NCBI GenBank assembly: GCA_019241085.1
Contig: JAFAXH010000165.1
Location: forward strand, 1-37,313
Origin: Verrucomicrobiota bacterium
GTDB taxonomy: Bacteria > Verrucomicrobiota > Verrucomicrobiia > Chthoniobacterales > SZAS-18
Direction: 5' to 3'
DNA: 37,313 nt
The notes under the pieces are model-generated. The model made no database searches. It saw nothing but the letters and a program-made list of their open reading frames with translations, and was not told where the DNA came from. Of this stretch, positions 23,716 to 31,079 are shown one piece after another. Every line of letters begins with the position of its first letter. Position 1 is the first letter of the stretch. The position numbers were made by a program, and so were the translations under genes.

Positions 23716-24906
23716 TTAATACACGTCGCGCTTGTAACGCTTCGCTTTCTTCATGCCCTCGACGTATTCCGCCGCTTGCGGCGGCGTCCGACCGCCAGCT
23801 TTTTCAACGACTTGGTGCAAGGCGGCATCAACGTCCTTGGCCATGCGTGCGGCGTCGCCGCAGACGAAGAAGTGCGCGCCTTCCTCCAGCCATTTCCACA
23901 GCTCCTCGGCGTGTTCGTTCATCTTGTGCTGGACATAGACTTTCTTGTCCTGATCGCGCGACCAGGCGGTGTCCAGCCGCGTGAGCGAACCATCGGCCTG
24001 CGCGGCCTCCAGTTCATCACGATAGAGGTAGTCGTAGTTCGAGCGCTGGTCGCCGAAGAACAGCCAGTTTTTCCCGCCGCCGCCGATGGCTTTGCGCTCT
24101 TGCAGATACGCGCGGAACGGCGCGATGCCGGTGCCGGGGCCGACCATGATGACGGGCGTGGCAGGGTCTTCCGGCAGGCGGAAATGTTTGGCCGTGTGGA
24201 AGAAGATCGGCACCGCGGCGCTCTCGTGGCCGCAACGGTCGGCGAGGAAGGTCGAGGCGACGCCTTTGCGCTGCCGGCCGTGGCTTTCGTAACGCACGCA
24301 GGCAATGGTGAGATGCACTTGATCCGGGTGCGCCTTCAAGCTCGAGGAGATGGAATAAAGGCGTGGCTGGAGCTTGCGCAGCGTGCCTATGAGTTCGTCG
24401 GGTGAAAACTGGATCGACGGGTTCATCACGAGGAAGTCGATGAGTTCCATGCCCCAGAGATATTTCTGGAGATCATCCTTGCGCAGCGGATCGGCGAGCA
24501 TGTCTTTGATGACGGAGTTGCCCTGAATCTTTGCCGCAAGGCTGGCGATGAATTCTTTCGACGGCTGCGTGATGATGTAGTCGTTGGACAGCGCGTAGCG
24601 CAAGGGCACCTGGCTGCCGGCGGCGCCATTGACCATCTCTTCGCCGCTGGCGCCCAGCACGGTCAAAATTTCCTGCACCAGCTCCGGGCAATTCTGCGGA
24701 TAAACGCCCATCGCGTCGCCGACTTCGTAGCTCAGGCCGGAGCCGGTGAGGGAAATCTCGAAGTGTCGGATTTCCTTGCCCGAACCTTCCGCGCTGAGCC
24801 GGCGGTTGGTGACGAGTTTGGCGGGAAACGGATTTTTGCGCGAGTAGGGCGAGGCGGCTTCGGTGGCCGCAGGAGCAGCAGCAGGAGCGGAGGGCGTCGT
24901 GGACAT
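23716..24906 (-). CDS. CysJ-like sulfite reductase flavoprotein / ferredoxin-NADP-reductase-type oxidoreductase
   Basis: This 396-residue cytoplasmic reductase has the CPR/CysJ reductase half but no flavodoxin domain. The FAD-binding segment has RLYSISS (182-188) and KGVASTFLADR (214-224). The NADPH-binding segment has VGPGTGIAPFRAYLQER (255-271) and FFVCGDA. The C-terminus ends KRYKRDVY, the aromatic residue that stacks on FAD in the family. It probably moves electrons from NADPH to sulfite reductase or another acceptor. The Ala/Pro-rich first 20 residues look like a linker. The start at 24906 is used because the homology begins shortly after it. It is divergent from the SDR gene, with 132 bp between the starts. 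Confidence 0.85.
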   Translation of the reverse strand: MSTTPSAPAAAPAATEAASPYSRKNPFPAKLVTNRRLSAEGSGKEIRHFEISLTGSGLSYEVGDAMGVYPQNCPELVQEILTVLGASGEEMVNGAAGSQVPLRYALSNDYIITQPSKEFIASLAAKIQGNSVIKDMLADPLRKDDLQKYLWGMELIDFLVMNPSIQFSPDELIGTLRKLQPRLYSISSSLKAHPDQVHLTIACVRYESHGRQRKGVASTFLADRCGHESAAVPIFFHTAKHFRLPEDPATPVIMVGPGTGIAPFRAYLQERKAIGGGGKNWLFFGDQRSNYDYLYRDELEAAQADGSLTRLDTAWSRDQDKKVYVQHKMNEHAEELWKWLEEGAHFFVCGDAARMAKDVDAALHQVVEKAGGRTPPQAAEYVEGMKKAKRYKRDVY

Positions 24907-25038
24907 AATCCGCAACGTTACCGCAGCGCGCCGCAATCGTGCAAGCCGGCTCTTGCAGAACGGTTTCGGCCTGACCGTTTGGGCGTGGCTTTCGGCTGGA
25001 AGCTCCGTATTCTCCACGATTCCATTTTAATTCCGTTG

Positions 25039-25848
25039 ATGAACAACCTTTTCGATCTGCAAGGAGAAGTCGCCGTCGTCATCGGCGCGACGGGCGTCCT
25101 GGGCGGCGCCCTGGCGGCGGGGCTGGCCAGCGCGGGCGCGAGCGTGGCGGTGCTAGGGCGCAACGCCGAACGCGGCGAGGCGTGTGCGCAGCGCATCCAC
25201 AGCGCCGGCGGGCGCGCGCAGTTTTTTGCCGCCGACGCCGTGAATGCCGAAACCCTCGCCTCCGCGCATCAGGCGATCACCGCTGCGCTCGGCGCGCCGA
25301 CGGTTCTCGTCAACGCCGCCGGCGGCAACGATCCCAAGGTCACCGTCACGCCGGACCGCGCGTTCGAGCAGATCACCGCCGACGACTGGCGCGCAGGCTT
25401 TGATTTAAACCTCGTCGGCGGCGCGCTCCTGCCCTGCCAGGAATTCGGCCCGGCGATGGCGCAGCGCGGCAAGGGCAGCATCATCAACATCGCCAGCGTC
25501 TCCGCCCACCTGCCGCTGAGCCGCGTCGTCGCCTATTCCGCCGCCAAGGCCGCCGTGCTCAGCCTCACGCAATTTCTCGCGCGCGAATGGGCGCCGCGCG
25601 GCGTGCGCGTGAACTCGCTCACGCCCGGCTTCTTTCCGGCGGAACAAAACCGCCGCCTGCTCTTCAACGAAGACGGCACGCCGACGCCGCGCGCGCAATC
25701 CATCCTCGGCCACACGCCGATGGCGCGTTTCGGCGAGTCGCCCGAGTTGATCGGCGCGGCGATCTTCCTCGCCAGCGCGCGCGCCAGCGGCTTTGTCACC
25801 GGCATTGATCTGCGCGTCGATGGCGGCTTTCTTTCCCAAACCATCTGA
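25039..25848 (+). CDS. SDR oxidoreductase, D-mannonate/D-fructuronate oxidoreductase-like
   Basis: This 269-residue short-chain dehydrogenase has the NAD(P) loop GATGVLGG near 16-23, the NAAGG segment after strand 4, and the catalytic Tyr166 and Lys170 (YSAAK). The AAGGNDP block and the pattern DLNLVGGALLPCQEFG followed by VNSLTPGFF are typical of the SDR group often annotated as D-mannonate oxidoreductase, which interconverts fructuronate and mannonate. That role is inferred from family resemblance and from the neighbours (a LarA-type protein and AraD). The ATG at 25039 is preferred; the open frame upstream lies in the reverse strand of the reductase gene. The LarA-type gene starts 6 bp after the stop. 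Confidence 0.8.
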   Translation: MNNLFDLQGEVAVVIGATGVLGGALAAGLASAGASVAVLGRNAERGEACAQRIHSAGGRAQFFAADAVNAETLASAHQAITAALGAPTVLVNAAGGNDPKVTVTPDRAFEQITADDWRAGFDLNLVGGALLPCQEFGPAMAQRGKGSIINIASVSAHLPLSRVVAYSAAKAAVLSLTQFLAREWAPRGVRVNSLTPGFFPAEQNRRLLFNEDGTPTPRAQSILGHTPMARFGESPELIGAAIFLASARASGFVTGIDLRVDGGFLSQTI

Positions 25849-25854
25849 ACTCCT

Positions 25855-27156
25855 ATGGCAACTTCCAACGTTCTCTCCCAGGTCGCCGCCGTCGGAGGCG
25901 CAGTCACGCCGGAACAAGTCCGCGACATCGTCGCCCAAGCCTGCCCGGCCAAAGATTATAAAGACAAGCGCGTCCTGCTCATCGTGCCGGACTCAACCCG
26001 CACCGCGCCGGTTGGGCTGCTCTTCAAAACCATCCTCGCGCAGATCGGCGCGGCGACGGCGGCGTGCGACGTGATCATCGCCCTCGGCACGCACCAGCCG
26101 ATGAGCGAGGAGGCGATCTGCGCCCGCCTCGAAATCACGCCGGAGGAACGCCGCGAGAAATATGGCCGGGTCCAGCTTTTCAATCACGAATGGGACAACC
26201 CCGCCGCGTTGAAAACTGTCGGCGGGATTACTTCCGACGAGATCAGCGCGCTCACCGGCGGACTCTTTGCGATGGACGTGGAAGTAAAAATCAACCGCCG
26301 CGTCTTCGACTACGACCAGCTCATCATCATCGGTCCGGTCTTCCCGCACGAAGTCGTCGGCTGCTCCGGCGGCAACAAATACCTCTTCCCCGGCATCAGC
26401 GGCCCGGAGGTGCTCAACTTCTTCCATTGGCTCGGCGCGGTCGTGACCAACCCGATGATTATCGGCAACAAGTGGACGCCTGTGCGCAAGGTCGTCGATC
26501 ACGCCGGCTCAATGGTTGGAGTGGACAAGCTCTGCATCTGCATGGTCGTCGAAGGCACGCAACTGGTTGGTCTCTATGTCGGCACGCCGGAAGATGCCTG
26601 GAACCTCGCCTCCGATCAGTCGCGCCAGCTTCACATTGTCTATAAGGACAAACCCTTTCACACCATCCTCTCCTGCGCGCCACCGATGTATGACGAACTC
26701 TGGACCGGCGGCAAGTGCATGTATAAGCTCGAGCCAGTCCTCGCCGACGGCGGCGAACTCATCATCTACGCGCCGCACATCCACGAAGTCTCCCTCACCC
26801 ACGGCCATCTCATCGAAGAGATCGGCTACCATTGCGTCGATTACTTCCTGACTCAGTGGGAGAAGTTCAAGCACTATCCGTGGGGCACGCTCGCGCACTC
26901 GACTCATGTGCGCGGCATTGGCAAAATGGAAAACGGCGTCGAGCATTGCCGCGCCCGCGTGACGCTCGCCACGAGTATCCCGCGCGAAGTCTGCGAACGG
27001 ATCAACCTCGGCTACCGCGACCCAGCTTCCATCGACAAGGAAAACTTTGCCAACCGCGAGGACGAAGGCGTGCTCCTGGTGCGCAAAGCTGGTGAAATGC
27101 TCTACCACCTGCGCGACCAGCCAGCCTGGGCCGGCGGCAACCTGCCGAAACACTGA
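25855..27156 (+). CDS. LarA-family (DUF2088) lactate-racemase-like protein
   Basis: This 433-residue protein belongs to the nickel-pincer-nucleotide enzyme family represented by lactate racemase LarA. Family motifs present: DSTRTAP at 46-52, LGTHQPM with His80, GPVFPHEVVGCSGG, and GGNKYLFPG with Lys175, where LarA attaches the nickel cofactor. Homologues act on other 2-hydroxy acids and sugar acids, so the substrate is probably a sugar acid rather than lactate given the SDR and AraD neighbours; this is inference. No larB, larC or larE cofactor genes are in the window. It is the second gene of a tight pair with the SDR and converges on araD. Confidence 0.8.
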   Translation: MATSNVLSQVAAVGGAVTPEQVRDIVAQACPAKDYKDKRVLLIVPDSTRTAPVGLLFKTILAQIGAATAACDVIIALGTHQPMSEEAICARLEITPEERREKYGRVQLFNHEWDNPAALKTVGGITSDEISALTGGLFAMDVEVKINRRVFDYDQLIIIGPVFPHEVVGCSGGNKYLFPGISGPEVLNFFHWLGAVVTNPMIIGNKWTPVRKVVDHAGSMVGVDKLCICMVVEGTQLVGLYVGTPEDAWNLASDQSRQLHIVYKDKPFHTILSCAPPMYDELWTGGKCMYKLEPVLADGGELIIYAPHIHEVSLTHGHLIEEIGYHCVDYFLTQWEKFKHYPWGTLAHSTHVRGIGKMENGVEHCRARVTLATSIPREVCERINLGYRDPASIDKENFANREDEGVLLVRKAGEMLYHLRDQPAWAGGNLPKH

Positions 27157-27175
27157 AGCTCCCCGCGCGTCTTAG

Positions 27176-27895
27176 TTAGGTGCCCAAGGCCGCCTGTCCA
27201 TAATAGGCGCCCGGCCCGTGCTTGCGCAGGAAATGTTTGTCCAGGAGCGCCTGCGGCACCGGCTGCACTTGCGGATTGAGATGCATCGCCTTCAGCGCCA
27301 TTTCCGCCACGATCTCCAAGGCAAACGCATTTTCCACCGCCTTCTCCCCGCCCGGTCCCCACACAAACGGTCCGTGACTGTTCACGAGCACGGCGCACAC
27401 CTGCGTCGGATCGAGCGCTGGCGACGCCTTCTCGAAACGCTCCACGATCACGTTGCCCGTCTCCCATTCATACGCGCTCTCGATTTCCTCCCGCGTCATC
27501 GGACGCGTCACCGGCACCTCGCCGTAAAAATAATCCGCGTGCGTCGTGCCGAGACACGGGATCCCCCGGCCCGCCTGCGCGAACGCCACCGCATGGCGCG
27601 AATGCGTGTGCACCACCGCGCGGATGCCGCTGAACGCCTGAAACAACCGCCGGTGCGTCGGCGTGTCCGACGACGGTCGCAGCTTGCCCTTCACCACCTG
27701 ACCCTCGAAGTCCACGATCACCATGTCCTTCGCCTTCATCGTGTGGTAATCCACCCCGCTCGGTTTGATCGCAAACACCCCGAGCGCCGGATCGGCCACG
27801 CTCACATTGCCGAAGGTCAGGTCGATCAGGGCAAACTTCGGCAACAGCAGGTTGGCCTCGTAGCATTCTTCTTTAATGTCGCGGTAGGTGCTCAT
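27176..27895 (-). CDS. araD: L-ribulose-5-phosphate 4-epimerase
   Basis: This 239-residue class II aldolase-fold epimerase interconverts L-ribulose-5-phosphate and D-xylulose-5-phosphate, and links L-arabinose or ascorbate-type catabolism to the pentose phosphate pathway. The zinc ligands are His96 and His98 (VHTHS) and His174 (NSHGPF). Phosphate- and substrate-binding residues are in GNVS (29-32), KPSGV (44-48) and SSDTPTH (75-81). The length matches AraD. It lies opposite the SDR/LarA pair, with 19 bp between the stop codons. A fuculose-phosphate aldolase is less likely because the SSDTPTH and C-terminal HGPGAYYGQ segments are AraD-like. Confidence 0.88.
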   Translation of the reverse strand: MSTYRDIKEECYEANLLLPKFALIDLTFGNVSVADPALGVFAIKPSGVDYHTMKAKDMVIVDFEGQVVKGKLRPSSDTPTHRRLFQAFSGIRAVVHTHSRHAVAFAQAGRGIPCLGTTHADYFYGEVPVTRPMTREEIESAYEWETGNVIVERFEKASPALDPTQVCAVLVNSHGPFVWGPGGEKAVENAFALEIVAEMALKAMHLNPQVQPVPQALLDKHFLRKHGPGAYYGQAALGT

Positions 27896-27976
27896 GGGAT
27901 GGCGAAATAGGAGCGCCTAAACTCGCCCAAGTCCACACTTATCCTCGCGTGCGCAACGCGTGCCAGCCTCCGGGGG

Positions 27977-28216
27977 GTGGAGACAAAGACCGTTGCGCTT
28001 GAACCCGACGCCAACGAGAAACTTCGGCGCGCGCAGAAACCCGGCGAATCTTTTTCCGAAGTCGTGCGCCGCGCTTCGTTTGCCGACCTGCCGCTCACGG
28101 GAGAACGTCTGCTCGCCCATCTGCGCTCCGGCGGCAGCGGCGTGAGCGACGCATGTCTGGATTCCATAGAAGCAGCGGTAAAACACGATCCGAGACCGGA
28201 TAACCCGTGGGCTTAG
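27977..28216 (+). CDS. vapB: VapB-type antitoxin
   Basis: This 79-residue protein starts with a GTG (27977) preceded by a G-rich stretch. The first 35 residues, METKTVALEPDANEKLRRAQ followed by KPGESFSEVVRRAS, match the ribbon-helix-helix-like VapB antitoxins of the PF02697 type (KPGESFSEVV is the signature). The C-terminal part would wrap the toxin. It overlaps the vapC start by 10 bp, the usual arrangement. The toxin gene is broken, so the antitoxin may be an orphan that persists as a relic or acts against a related toxin elsewhere. Confidence 0.75.
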   Translation: METKTVALEPDANEKLRRAQKPGESFSEVVRRASFADLPLTGERLLAHLRSGGSGVSDACLDSIEAAVKHDPRPDNPWA

Positions 28217-28390
28217 TTCTCGATACAAGCTTCGTCGTTACCGCCGAGCGCGAGGCGCGTCGCGTCGGGCGCGACCCGCGCCCTTCACTACGCGGGGGGC
28301 GATCCGTTGGTGTCGGCGCTCGCTATTGTCGTGCCCGAGCCTGGCACTTGGGCGCTGGCGGCGGGAGGTGTGGGGCTGTGGGCCTCGTAA
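28207..28390 (+). pseudogene. vapC: vapC toxin remnant fused to a PEP-CTERM tail
   Basis: It starts at a GTG (28207) overlapping vapB. The first 18 residues, GLVLDTSFVVTAEREARR, are the start of a PIN-domain VapC toxin with its first catalytic Asp. The frame then shifts by one near 28257-28262, and in the new frame GATRALHYAGGDPLVSALAIV continues the PIN domain. Where VapC should read VEL...HG, the sequence switches to VPEPGTWALAAGGVGLW and stops at 28388. That is a PEP-CTERM sorting signal (VPEP plus hydrophobic stretch) without its basic end. The other acidic PIN residues are missing, so the toxin must be inactive. The joined tail is 29/31 identical in DNA to the PEP-CTERM start in the 34.3-kb gene. 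Confidence 0.75.
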
Positions 28391-29163
28391 GGACGCGTGC
28401 GAAATACCACCGTGCTCGACCAGCCCGGCATCGGGACCGTGGCTTTGCCATTGAGGTTGCGTCGCACCGCCCACTCCACTTTTACCTCGTGCAGCGGCCC
28501 ATCCCAGCCGATCGTCTCGCGCAACGCCCGTCGCGCCCACGCAATGGGGTCTCCACGACCGGCGCGCGGCACGCAGACCGAGCCGCCCTCAAACAGGGCG
28601 CGCGCGATGATCCGCAAGGTCGGCGGGCCTTCGGCAAACCGCGCCACCTCCGCGGCCGACTCGGGTTCCTGGCGGTAATATTCGTCGTGCGGCAAGAGCC
28701 AGGCATCCAGTTCGCAGGGAAAATGCAGCTCGTCGCGCGCGCCGAAGCGCAACAGGAAATCGTGCCCAAGCCAGGCGGAGCGCGCGGCGGGCGCGGCTTC
28801 CTCCCCTGGCGCGTTGACGCACCGCAGTCGCGTGCAGCTCACATCCACCGGCGCTGAGAAGCCGAGTCGGCCGAATTCGTTTGTGTGCTCGTGCGCCTCG
28901 TGCCATGGCGCGTCCGCCCGGATTTCCAGACCGGCAAAGCGCCGCCAGTCGCTTTCTTGGAGGTTCAGCTCGTTGATGTCCGCATCGAGCCAGCGTTCCA
29001 TTTTCCGGTCGCTGGCCTCGATCTGGTCAAACACGTAGTGACGAAACCCCAGGTGCCACGACTGGCGCGGGCAGCCGGCGTTGGCCGGCCCGAGGTGCAG
29101 GCGCAACTCGGCATCGACCGCGTCCGTCGGCCAGGTTTCTCCCTGCCATTGCAGCCAGCTCAT
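28288..29163 (-). CDS. Unrecognised protein, second gene of a minus-strand pair
   Basis: A protein of up to 291 residues, not recognised. It is acidic and Trp-rich, with no signal peptide or membrane segment. Notable stretches are MSWLQWQGETWP at the start, CPRQSWHLGFRHYVFDQIEA and LLPHDEYYRQEPESAAEVAR. The last 33 or so residues (after PYEA) are read from the antisense of the PEP-CTERM/vapC junction and look random (HSPTPPAASAQ), so the original end was probably near 28390 and was lost in the rearrangement. It starts 9 bp after the stop of the gene upstream, so the two form an operon. Confidence 0.6.
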   Translation of the reverse strand: MSWLQWQGETWPTDAVDAELRLHLGPANAGCPRQSWHLGFRHYVFDQIEASDRKMERWLDADINELNLQESDWRRFAGLEIRADAPWHEAHEHTNEFGRLGFSAPVDVSCTRLRCVNAPGEEAAPAARSAWLGHDFLLRFGARDELHFPCELDAWLLPHDEYYRQEPESAAEVARFAEGPPTLRIIARALFEGGSVCVPRAGRGDPIAWARRALRETIGWDGPLHEVKVEWAVRRNLNGKATVPMPGWSSTVVFRTRPYEAHSPTPPAASAQVPGSGTTIASADTNGSPPA

Positions 29164-29172
29164 CGGTGGTGC

Positions 29173-29946
29173 TCAATCCTCATAGTAGCCGTGGAAGTGC
29201 AAGATCACGGAGAGATCGCGGTGGTGGGGCTTGTCCGTGCCGGGAACTTGCCTGGCAAAATCGTCGATGTCGATGTGCTCCGGTTCGCCCACGCCACCGA
29301 CGAGTTCGCGTGCCCGCGCCAGCGCGTAGCTCTCCGGGTCGCGGGCGTTGCGCGGCACCAGCACGGTCGCCGTGCCGAAAGGGACATTTTCCACCAGATA
29401 CAAAGTGGCATTCTGCCGCCAGAACTCGGTGTCCGGCTCGACGCGTTCCTCAATGCCGCCTTCCGGTGTCACCGTCACCCGTTCCTCCGGCAATCGGCCC
29501 CAGATGTCGGCACGATCCGCGAAGGCTGCCAGCTCGACCGTCAGCCAGCGATCCTCCCGCGCCGCCACCCGCCAGATGTGATCGTTAATGAACGAATCTT
29601 CCCGCGCAGCCGGTCCGCGCTTGGGGTCGAAGGTCACCTCCAGCATGCCATTGGCTTTGTAATACCAGTCCCAGTCGTCCTCCAACTCGGGTCCGGGCAA
29701 TGTCCAAAGGTTGAGGCGCTCCAGGTCCGTCCACGCCCGCGCCGGGGCCTTGAAGTTGGAAATTTGCAGCCACAGGCTGGGACGATTCCACTGTTGCACG
29801 CGGCGCCAGGCCGCGCCGGCGGCGACGTAAGAGAGGCTCAGAAACCAGCAAACGTCCTCCCGCGTGCGCGCCTCCAGCGGGATGTAGGCGTCAAAGCGCG
29901 ACGCGCCGTTGACCCGCAGCCATTGGTAATCGCGAAAGGAGAGCAT
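29173..29946 (-). CDS. Unrecognised protein, first gene of a minus-strand pair
   Basis: A 257-residue soluble protein, not recognised. It is rich in Trp and Asp/Glu, with blocks LSFRDYQWLRVNGASRFDAY, LELDDWDWYY-like WDWYYKANGMLEVTFDP, and VILHFHGYYED at the end. It has no signal peptide or transmembrane segment. The ATG at 29946 is used; a longer frame to 30021 would begin in Arg/Pro-rich sequence without a supported start. It is tightly linked to the next gene (9 bp), so the two likely work together. The composition and beta-like pattern suggest a structural or binding protein, which is a guess. Confidence 0.6.
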   Translation of the reverse strand: MLSFRDYQWLRVNGASRFDAYIPLEARTREDVCWFLSLSYVAAGAAWRRVQQWNRPSLWLQISNFKAPARAWTDLERLNLWTLPGPELEDDWDWYYKANGMLEVTFDPKRGPAAREDSFINDHIWRVAAREDRWLTVELAAFADRADIWGRLPEERVTVTPEGGIEERVEPDTEFWRQNATLYLVENVPFGTATVLVPRNARDPESYALARARELVGGVGEPEHIDIDDFARQVPGTDKPHHRDLSVILHFHGYYED

Positions 29947-30285
29947 GGCAGGAGGATGCGCCGCCGCAATGCGCCGTGTTATGCTGCCGGGGGCGCGGTG
30001 TGGGCGCGGACAGGATTTCAAGCTAACTCGGAGTAGTCCTAAATGAGAAGCATCCGTTTCCGACGCGCCGCCGCGGCAGCAGTCGGGTTGTAGGTAGTAG
30101 CGGCCTCGGTTTCAGTCCCCGCCGAAAGTCTCTTTGGCAGCCGCGCCCACGGGCTACTTCCGAACCTGCGCAGGCGCCGCTGCCATTGACCACTACTCAC
30201 GTCGCGCGACGGGACGACGGTGAAAATTGCGGGTGCGCCGCCGGCTCCGCCGGTGCATCGTGCTCTTTTTCCTTCCTCTCTTTCC
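29947..30285. other. Intergenic region without a recognised gene
   Basis: These 339 bases lie between the divergent minus-strand pair and mgtC. A short frame near 30140 reads LFGSRAHG, which recalls a nucleotidyltransferase motif, but nothing else supports it. A 16-codon ORF at 30042-30092 is not convincing. Nothing else was found. Confidence 0.5.
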
Positions 30286-31068
30286 ATGCGCTGGCTGACG
30301 CAAGACTGGCACAAACTCCTTTTGCCGCCCTGGAACTTCGTCGCGCTCGTGGCCGCGGCCGTGGCGTGCGGCGCCCTGGTGGGCATCGAGCGCGAGCGCA
30401 AGGCCAAGCCGGTCAGCATGCGCACCCTCGCGCTTGTGAGCCTGGGCGCGGCGGTTTTCACGCTGATCTCCGCCGGCTTTGGCGAGAAAAACCCGGAGGC
30501 GCTGCGCATCGCCCCGCAGGTCGTCTCGGGCATCGGCTTTCTGGGCGCGGGCGTCATCCTGCGCGGCCAGTTCGGCATCACCGGGCTGACCAGCGCGGCG
30601 ACCATCTGGGCAGTGGCGGCCGCGGGCATGGTCGTGGGCACGGGCTACGGCGGCGCGGGGCTGGCTTTGAGCCTCTTTATGGTGGGCCTGCTCTGGCTGC
30701 TTTCCGCCCTCGAGCAGCGCTACATCGGCCCGTGCCGTTACGAATGGGCGCGGCTGCGCTACCGGGCTGCGGGCGGCAAGACCAGCGTAAAAATCCAGGA
30801 GGTGCTCGACGAGTATCGCATTCCGGAAGAATGCCGCTGTCCCATCACTGGGCCGACTCATGCACAGCAGCAAGCGGAAGCCAGCGGCGGCGCGGCGACG
30901 GAGACGATGAACGACGAAGTGCTGCGGCTTTGCTACTGCCGGGTGCATCGGCATCACCGCGAGTTTCTGGCGCGTCTGGCCGAGATGCCCGAAATCGAGG
31001 AAATCCGCCGCGAAAGCACTCCGCAGCCCGGCCAGCCCCGGCGCGCTCCCCGCCGCCTGAGAGACTGA
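30286..31068 (+). CDS. MgtC/SapB family membrane protein
   Basis: This 260-residue inner-membrane protein has the MgtC signature: GALVGIERERKAKPVSMRTLALVSLGAAVF in the second helix region, and PQVVSGIGFLGAGVIL with GLTSAATIWAVAAAGMVVGTG further on. About four or five helices fall in the first 150 residues. The C-terminal 110 residues are soluble and contain a Cys/His-rich region (EECRCPITGP and LCYCRVHRHH). MgtC proteins modulate magnesium homeostasis or F-ATPase activity rather than acting as simple transporters. The ATG at 30286 is preferred; an in-frame GTG at 30220 would add 22 Pro-rich residues. DUF2252 starts 11 bp after the stop. Confidence 0.8.
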   Translation: MRWLTQDWHKLLLPPWNFVALVAAAVACGALVGIERERKAKPVSMRTLALVSLGAAVFTLISAGFGEKNPEALRIAPQVVSGIGFLGAGVILRGQFGITGLTSAATIWAVAAAGMVVGTGYGGAGLALSLFMVGLLWLLSALEQRYIGPCRYEWARLRYRAAGGKTSVKIQEVLDEYRIPEECRCPITGPTHAQQQAEASGGAATETMNDEVLRLCYCRVHRHHREFLARLAEMPEIEEIRRESTPQPGQPRRAPRRLRD

Positions 31069-31079
31069 AGAATTAAATC

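Noticed and set aside
28207..28857. 216-residue open frame that continues the vapC start
   Set aside because: Only the first 18 residues are VapC-like; after the frameshift the frame is antisense to the minus-strand gene and has shadow composition.
30127..30153. LFGSRAHG in the gap before the MgtC gene, which recalls a nucleotidyltransferase motif
   Set aside because: The following SDxD and other motifs are absent and the frame ends 15 codons later, so it is probably coincidence.
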